In this document: piece by piece, positions 58,998 to 64,000 of the stretch | Numbering within the stretch: position 1 is the stretch's first letter | Layout: each line of letters begins with the position of its first letter | DNA from: Actinomycetospora lutea | GTDB lineage: Bacteria; Actinomycetota; Actinomycetes; Mycobacteriales; Pseudonocardiaceae | DNA length: 64,000 nucleotides | Direction of reading: 5' to 3' | NCBI RefSeq assembly: GCF_028737205.1 | Contig: NZ_JAQZAL010000009.1 | Span: 1 to 64,000 of the forward strand | Notes under the pieces: model-generated | Database searches by the model: none | What the model was told of the DNA's origin: nothing | The model's input: only the letters and a program-made list of their open reading frames with translations | Made by a program: the position numbers and the translations under genes

Positions 58998-59716
58998 GCT
59001 CGTCCTCCCGCGGTCGTCATGTGGGCCCGGACCCACTCCTCGACCTCCACGACGTGGGTGGTCGCCGCGGTCCACGCGGCGAGCGAGTCACGCGCGCGCA
59101 GGGCCCGCACGATCGCCACGTGCTGGTCGTGGGTCCAGGACAGGACGTCGTACTCGACGATCGCGCGCCAGATCCGCACCCGGGCCGTGCGCCCGGCGAC
59201 GGCGGCGGTCAGCGACGCGAGCGTCGGGTTGCCGCCCGCGACGGCGATGGCGGCGTGGAAGTCGAGATCCTGGGCGACGAGGCGCTCGGGGTCGCTCAGC
59301 GCCCGCATGTGCTCCAGCCGGTCCTCGAGGTCCCGGAGGGCCGTCTCGTCGATGCGGGTCGCGGCCAGGGCGGTGACACCGGGCTCCAGCACGCGGCGGC
59401 ACTCGAACAGCTCGGCGACGCCGTGCTCGCCGACGAGGTCGAGGAACGTCCCGCCGGCGCGCACCAGTCGATCGGGACGCAGATCGCTGACGAACGTGCC
59501 GTCGCCGCGACGCACCTCGAGCACGCCCGCCCCCGCGAGCGTGCGCACCGCCTCGCGCAGCGACAGGCGCGAGACGTCGAGCTCGGCCGCCAGGTCCGCC
59601 TCCGGCGGCAGGCGCTCCCCCGCCGAGAACTCGCCGTTCTCCACGCGGGCGACGAGCGCCCCGATCACCCGGTCGACGACGCTCCCGGTCCTGGTGCTCC
59701 CCCCGGTCCGCGTCAC
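58994..59716 (-). CDS. GntR/FadR-type transcriptional regulator
   Basis: A 240-residue FadR-type GntR regulator. The winged helix is RLPPEADLAAELDVSRLSLREAVRTLAGAGVLEVRRGDGTFVS. The FCD domain contains DLDFHAAIAVAGGNPTLASL and DQHVAIVRALRARDSLAA with likely metal-ligand histidines. GTG 59716 overlaps the fuconate dehydratase stop (GTGA), and its own stop overlaps the IlvD/Edd start, so it is embedded in the operon and autoregulated. The ACATC-A-GATGT palindrome at 61091-61105 is its likely operator. Confidence 0.92.
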   Translation of the reverse strand: MTRTGGSTRTGSVVDRVIGALVARVENGEFSAGERLPPEADLAAELDVSRLSLREAVRTLAGAGVLEVRRGDGTFVSDLRPDRLVRAGGTFLDLVGEHGVAELFECRRVLEPGVTALAATRIDETALRDLEDRLEHMRALSDPERLVAQDLDFHAAIAVAGGNPTLASLTAAVAGRTARVRIWRAIVEYDVLSWTHDQHVAIVRALRARDSLAAWTAATTHVVEVEEWVRAHMTTAGGRA

Positions 59717-61014
59717 GACCCGGCCCTCCAGGCCGAACCGTGGGGGAAGGCGTACGCGGCCCGGGACGACGGGAGGATCTCGGCGCTGTAGCCGGGACGG
59801 CTCGGCGGCAGGTAGGACGCGCCCCGCATCCGCACGGGGTCGACGAAGTGCTCGTGGAGGTGGTCGACGTACTCGATCATCCGGTCCTCGCGGGAGCCGC
59901 TGATCGCGACGTAGTCGACCATCGAGAGGTGCTGGACGAGCTCGCAGAGACCGACCCCGCCGGCGTGCGGGCAGACGGGCACGTCGTGCGCGGCGGCGAG
60001 GAGCAGGACGGCGACGGCCTCGTCGACGCCGCCAGGCCGCGCCGCGTCGAGCTGGCAGACACCCATGGCGCCGGCGGCCAGGAACTGCTTGAACATCACC
60101 GCGTTGTGCGCGTGCTCGCCGGTCGCGACGCGGGTGGGGGCGATGGCGCGCGCGATCGTCGCGTGCGCGAGGACGTCGTCGGGGCTCGTCGGCTCCTCGA
60201 ACCACCAGATGTCGAAGGGCGCGAGCGCCTCGGCCCAGCGCACGGCGTCGCCGGCCCCCAGGGTCTGGTTGGCGTCGACCATGAGGCGGCGGGCCGGCCC
60301 GATCACCTCGCGCGCGAGCGCGCACCGGCGCACGTCCTCGGCGAGATCCCTCCCGACCTTCAGCTTGACCGCGTCCCAGCCGGCGTCCACGACCTCCCGG
60401 CACAGGCGCGCCAGCTTGTCGTCGTCGTAGCCCAGCCACCCGGCGCTGGTCGTGTACGCCGGGTAGCCCTCCGCACGCAGCGCGACCTCCCGCTCCCCGC
60501 GTCCGGGGACCTGCTTCTCGAGCATCTCGACGGCGGCCTCGGGGGTCAGCACGTCGCGCAGGTAGCGCCAGTCGACGAGGTCGACCAGCTGCCGCGGCGA
60601 CATGTCCGCGAGGACCTTCCACACCGGCTGGCCCGCCACCTTGCCGATCAGGTCCCAGGCGGCGTTGACGACCGCGGCGAGCCCGAGCTGGATGGTGCCC
60701 TTGGCCGGTCCGAGCCAGCGCAGCTGGCTGTCCGCCTGGAGGTGCCGCGAGAAGCCACCCGGGTCGGCGGCGAGCTCGTCGACCGGCCAGCCCCGCGCCC
60801 GGCGGCCGATCGCCTCCGCGGCCGCGAGCGCGAGCTCGTTGCCGCGCCCGATCGTGAACGTGAACCCGTGCCCCTCGAGCCCGACGTCGGTGTGCAGCAC
60901 GACGTAGGCCGCCGAGTAGTCCGGCGCCTCGTTCATGGCGTCCGACCCGTCGAGGGCACGCGACGTCGGGAAGCGAAGGTCCACGGTCTCCACGTCGACG
61001 ATGACCCCGGGCAT
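59713..61014 (-). CDS. L-fuconate dehydratase-like enolase-superfamily enzyme
   Basis: A 433-residue enolase-superfamily dehydratase: FPTSRALDGSDAMNEAPDYSAAYVVL is the fuconate-dehydratase signature. VKLKVGRD holds the KxK base, VDANQTLG, WFEEPTSPDD and GEHAHNAVMFKQF give the metal ligands and catalytic His. It removes water from L-fuconate or a related 6-deoxy acid such as L-rhamnonate. It is the first gene of a four-gene operon. The ATG at 61014 has AGAGGACACC upstream. Confidence 0.93.
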   Translation of the reverse strand: MPGVIVDVETVDLRFPTSRALDGSDAMNEAPDYSAAYVVLHTDVGLEGHGFTFTIGRGNELALAAAEAIGRRARGWPVDELAADPGGFSRHLQADSQLRWLGPAKGTIQLGLAAVVNAAWDLIGKVAGQPVWKVLADMSPRQLVDLVDWRYLRDVLTPEAAVEMLEKQVPGRGEREVALRAEGYPAYTTSAGWLGYDDDKLARLCREVVDAGWDAVKLKVGRDLAEDVRRCALAREVIGPARRLMVDANQTLGAGDAVRWAEALAPFDIWWFEEPTSPDDVLAHATIARAIAPTRVATGEHAHNAVMFKQFLAAGAMGVCQLDAARPGGVDEAVAVLLLAAAHDVPVCPHAGGVGLCELVQHLSMVDYVAISGSREDRMIEYVDHLHEHFVDPVRMRGASYLPPSRPGYSAEILPSSRAAYAFPHGSAWRAGS

Positions 61015-61090
61015 GGTGTCCTCTGATCTCTCGACCCTGCGGCACGGCACCGCCGCCTGCGACCGGCGGAATCCTCACCGTGACAGGGCG

Positions 61091-61105
61091 AGACATCAGA
61101 TGTCT
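61091..61105. promoter_or_regulatory. GntR/FadR-type operator palindrome
   Basis: AGACATC-A-GATGTCT is a perfect 7-1-7 palindrome of the ACATCnGATGT kind used by FCD-type GntR proteins. It lies about 77 bp upstream of the fuconate-dehydratase gene and overlaps the stop of the sigma-factor gene. Confidence 0.75.
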
Positions 61106-62112
61106 AGTCGCGAAGCGGCGCGTGCGGCCACGGGTCCGGGAGGCCGAACACCGTGACCAGCGCCGGGTCGTGGAACTTCGTCACGCGCGCGATCCCCGCG
61201 GCCGTGGGCGCCACGACGACGACACCGTCGGCCCGGAGCACGCCGAGGGCGTCGCGGTGGTAGACGACGGCCGCGGACTGCCCGTTGGCGACGGTCGGGA
61301 CCAGGTGCCAGTCGCCCGGGGTGCCCAGCACGTACGTGCCGAGCACGTGGAGGCACATCGCGCGCCCGGACTGCCAGCCCGGGAACGGCGTCGCCTCCAG
61401 CACCGCGTCGGCGCGCAGCACCTCCTCCAGCAGCGCCGCGTCGGAGCGCGCGAAGGCGGCGACGTACCCGTCGAGCAGCGCGCGCCCGGGGATCGGCCGG
61501 TTCGAGCAGGTCGGCCGGCTGCGGCTCGACCTCGTGCAGGCGGGCGCGGGCGCGCTGCAGGCCGCTCTTCACCGCGGCGACGGTGGTGCCGAGCACGGCC
61601 GCGGTCTCCGCCGCGGAGAACGCGAGGACGTCGCGCAGGACCAGGATCGCCCGCTGGCGGGCGGGCAGGTGCTGCAGGCCGGCGATGAGCGCCAGCCGCA
61701 CCGACTCGCGGTCGACCACCACCGCGGCCGGGTCCTGCGCGGGCGCGGCGACCCACGCCTCGGGCAGCGGTTCCAGCCACGACACCGCGTCGGGGGCCAG
61801 CGGCGTCGGCGGGCCGTGGCCGTCGTCCGGGCCGGCCAGCCCGGTCGGCAGGACCCGGATCCGGCGGGGCTGCAGCGCGGTCAGGCAGACGTTCGTGGCG
61901 ATCGTGTACAGCCAGGTCCGGATCGACGCGCGGCCCTCGAACGACGAGGACGACCGCCAGGCGCGCAGGTAGGTCTCCTGCACCAGGTCCTCGGCGTCGT
62001 GGGCGGAGCCGACCATCCGGTAGCAGTGCGCCAGCAGCTCCCGCCGGAAGCGTTCGGTCTCGGCGGCGAAGCGCTCCGGCTCCAGCACGGCCCCCGCGCC
62101 CGAGGTCACCAC
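61104..62112 (-). pseudogene. ECF sigma factor with SnoaL-like C-terminus, frameshifted
   Basis: The N-terminal frame (from GTG 62112) has sigma region 2 ([27 protein letters not shown]) and region 4 ([45 protein letters not shown]). After [10 protein letters not shown] it runs into an arginine-rich shadow. A second frame supplies the expected rest: [20 protein letters not shown], then [22 protein letters not shown], a SnoaL-like domain ending PHAPLRD at 61104. The switch falls in a GC run at 61478-61486. With a 1-2 base correction it is a normal SigG/SigJ-like ECF gene. Confidence 0.85.
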
Positions 62113-62134
62113 GGCAGCCTACGGCGGGGCCCGC

Positions 62135-63120
62135 TCACGGCAGCAGCGCGAGCTTGCCGACGGTGCTGCGCGCCTCCAGGTCAGTGAGCGCCCGCGCGCC
62201 GTCGGCGAGGTCGTAGACGGTGGGCCGACCCGGGGTCAGCACCCCGCCGGCCAGGAGCGCGGACAGCTCGGCCATGACCTCGCCGAGGACCTGCGGCGCG
62301 GCGCGGATCAGGACGCCGAGGTTGAGGCCGATGACGTGGACCTGGTGCTCGTACACGAGCCCCCAGTTGCTGAGCGAGGCCTCGCCGCCCGCCAGGCCGA
62401 ACACGACGACCCGCCCCGTGACCCGCTTGGCCGCGGCGAGGCTCGCCGCGAAGCCGGCGCCGCCCGCCGACTCGAGCACGAGGTCGACGCCCGCGCCATC
62501 GGTCAGCGCCCGCACCTCGCGGGCGATGTCGTCGCCGCGGGAGTCCAGGACGTGGTGGGCGCCGCGCGCCAGCACGGTCGCGTGCTTGCCCGGCGACGCG
62601 GTGGCGATCACCGTCGCGCCGACGTGCCGCGCGATCGTGACCGCGGCCTGGCCGGTGGCGCCCGCCGCGGCGTGGACAAGCACGGTCCGCCCGGCGGCGA
62701 CGCCGCCGAGGCGCAGGGCGGCGAGCGCGGTCGGCCGGTTCACCACCAGGCCCAGCGCCTGCTCGTCGGTCCACCCGTCGGGCACCGGCATCGCCGCGGC
62801 CGCGGGCAGCACCACGTACTCGGCGAAGGCGCCGTCCCCGACGCCGACGACGCGGTCGCCGAGCCGCGGTGCGGCGACCCCCTCGCCGCGCGCGACGACC
62901 TCGCCGGCCGCCTCGAAGCCGGCGAGGTAGGGCGCGGGCCGTCGCGGAACGTGCCGCGCGCCCGGGAGACGTCGGCGAGGTTCACGCCCGCGGCCCGCAC
63001 CCGGACCAGGAGCTCGCCCGGCCCGGGCCCCGGCACCGGCGCGTCGTCGATCAGCCGCATGTCCTGCGTGCCCGCGAGCGAGGTCTGCTGCAGCGCGCGC
63101 ATGGTGGTCGGAGTGCTCAT
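62135..63120 (-). pseudogene. Zinc-independent quinone oxidoreductase, frameshifted
   Basis: The N-terminal frame from ATG 63120 (MRALQQTSLAGTQDMRLID, then GELLVRVRAAGVNLADVSRARGTFRDGPRP) is followed in another frame by YLAGFEAAGEVVA, the NAD(P)H site VLVHAAAGATGQAAVTIARHVGA, and the C-terminus ending GKLALLP. One base is missing in the GGG run at 62930-62932 (plus strand). Restoring it gives a full-length MDR enzyme with no other defect, so sequence error is a serious possibility. The ATG lies 97 bp from the transporter stop. Confidence 0.85.
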
Positions 63121-63217
63121 CGGTGCATCGGCCCTTCCTCGGCGTCGGCGGGCGTGCCCCGGCGTGGGACCGCCCCGGTGGTCGGACCGGTGCCGGCGCG
63201 GAAAGGAATCGGTCGGG

Positions 63218-64000
63218 TCAGCGGGTGTCGGCCGCGCTCGCCTGCCGGGCCGGCGTGGCGGGCAGGGCGCTCGTCGCCAGCAGGCTCGCCGCGGCGATCG
63301 CGGCCGTCGCGAGCATCCCGGCGCGCAGGGCCTGCAACTGGGCGTCCGCGTAGGCCTCGAGCACCGGGGCGGCCTGCTCGGGCGGGACACCGGCCTGCGC
63401 GAGCGCCGCCTGCGCCTGGCCGAGGGAGACGAAGTCGAGCCCGCGCGAGATCGCGACCCCGACCTGGCCCGCGAGGTCGGCGGAGATCCGGGCGTCGCTG
63501 CCGATCCCGCGCGACGCCGCCGCGCCGAGGGCGCCGATGAGCACCGATCCCACGAAGGCGGTACCGAGGGAGGAACCGAGGTTCTGCGCGGTGTACTGCA
63601 GCCCGCCCGCGGCGCCGCGGTCGTCCTCCCCCACGCTGGACTGGGCGACGTTGCCGAGCTGGGCCGCGAGCAGGCCCATCCCCACGCCGAGCAGGGCGGT
63701 CGCCCCGGCGAAGGCGGCGTCGTCGAGCTCCGGCTCGACGGTCGCGAGCAACCAGAGGATGGCGACCACGAGGATGCCGAAGCCCAGCCGCACGGCCTGG
63801 CGCGGCGCCAGGAACCCGGCGAGCCGGGGAGCGGCGAGCGCGGTGACCAGCATGGTCGCCGAGATCGGCAGCAGCCGCAGTCCGGTCTGGAACGCGTCGA
63901 GTCCGAGGACGACCTGCAGGTAGAGCGGGATCGAGAAGAACAGCCCGAGCAGCACGAGGTTCTGGGCGAGCAGGCACCACAGCGCCGCCCGCAACGGGGG
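63218..64000 (-). CDS. DHA2-type MFS drug transporter (C-terminal part)
   Basis: The frame is open to the right edge and ends at 63218, so only the C-terminal portion of about 260 residues is present. It has hydrophobic helices (VLLGLFFSIPLYLQVVLGLDAFQTGL, PISATMLVTALAAPRLAGFL, GATALLGVGMGLLAAQLGNVAQSSV, and GGLQYTAQNLGSSLGTAFVGSVLIGALG). The last is the characteristic DHA2 family helix. It probably exports drugs or other amphiphiles by proton antiport. It lies upstream of the frameshifted oxidoreductase in the same direction. Confidence 0.88.
   Translation of the reverse strand, partial: PPLRAALWCLLAQNLVLLGLFFSIPLYLQVVLGLDAFQTGLRLLPISATMLVTALAAPRLAGFLAPRQAVRLGFGILVVAILWLLATVEPELDDAAFAGATALLGVGMGLLAAQLGNVAQSSVGEDDRGAAGGLQYTAQNLGSSLGTAFVGSVLIGALGAAASRGIGSDARISADLAGQVGVAISRGLDFVSLGQAQAALAQAGVPPEQAAPVLEAYADAQLQALRAGMLATAAIAAASLLATSALPATPARQASAADTR

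Noticed and set aside
1-64000. Transposons, phage genes, CRISPR arrays, tRNA or rRNA genes
   Set aside because: No transposase, integrase, repeat-spacer pattern or cloverleaf-forming sequence was seen by eye. A covariance-model scan would be needed to exclude small RNAs.

Overview
The window is 64 kb of very GC-rich DNA. Frequent GTG starts, many start-stop overlaps (ATGA, GTGA) and the families present (ECF42-type sigma factor with a YCII partner, DUF2277, DUF5997, SCO6745-like, actinobacterial L-rhamnose genes) point to a high-GC actinobacterium. Pseudonocardiales is my best guess, but this was inferred without any database search. I see no tRNA, rRNA, CRISPR array, insertion sequence or phage gene. 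It reads as chromosomal accessory and catabolic DNA.

Layout. 0-6.5 kb: the N-terminus of a possible nitric-oxide synthase (cut by the window edge), a SOUL haem-binding protein, an ECF42 sigma factor with its YCII-like partner, a quinone oxidoreductase and malate synthase G. 6.5-11.6 kb: a broken alpha/beta hydrolase, a duplicated-ABM protein, a large LuxR-type ATPase regulator and a SnoaL-like protein. 11.8-18.7 kb: a cell-surface glycan cluster (methyltransferase, DUF6541-like membrane protein, Wzx-like flippase, GT4-like and GT2 glycosyltransferases, DUF2304 protein), which looks less GC-extreme than its surroundings. 19-23.7 kb: a divergent tryptophan-2,3-dioxygenase-like gene and, 4.4 kb away, a decayed second copy of it, with a DUF5997/HTH-less LysR pair and small enzymes between them. 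23.7-34.9 kb: a P450-TetR unit, methyltransferase and DUF302 genes, AraC/VOC, FAD oxidoreductase, a fatty-acid hydroxylase/TetR divergon, and small oxidoreductases. 35.3-44.3 kb: a slipin, then a complete L-rhamnose regulon (LacI repressor, MFS transporter, isomerase, fused aldolase-dehydrogenase, kinase, mutarotase). 44.4-53.3 kb: hypothetical genes, three FAD or quinone oxidoreductases, an HxlR regulator with a divergent target, and hydrolases. 53.4-61 kb: a BCCT transporter remnant, an Nramp-like transporter with a small membrane partner, two GntR regulators and a sugar-acid operon (fuconate-type dehydratase, IlvD/Edd dehydratase, DHDPS-type aldolase). 61-64 kb: an ECF sigma factor and a quinone oxidoreductase, both frameshifted, then the C-terminus of a drug-type MFS transporter.

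Main themes. (1) Two linked sugar regulons, rhamnose and a 6-deoxy or pentonic sugar acid, each have palindromic operators. (2) Several divergent gene pairs share one strong palindrome in the intergenic gap, including a 41-bp nested palindrome at 32364-32404. (3) Four otherwise intact genes each carry one small indel, close to G/C-rich runs. This may be real decay or assembly error. (4) Two real pseudogenes exist: a BCCT scrap and a tryptophan-dioxygenase-like copy with two internal deletions at short repeats.
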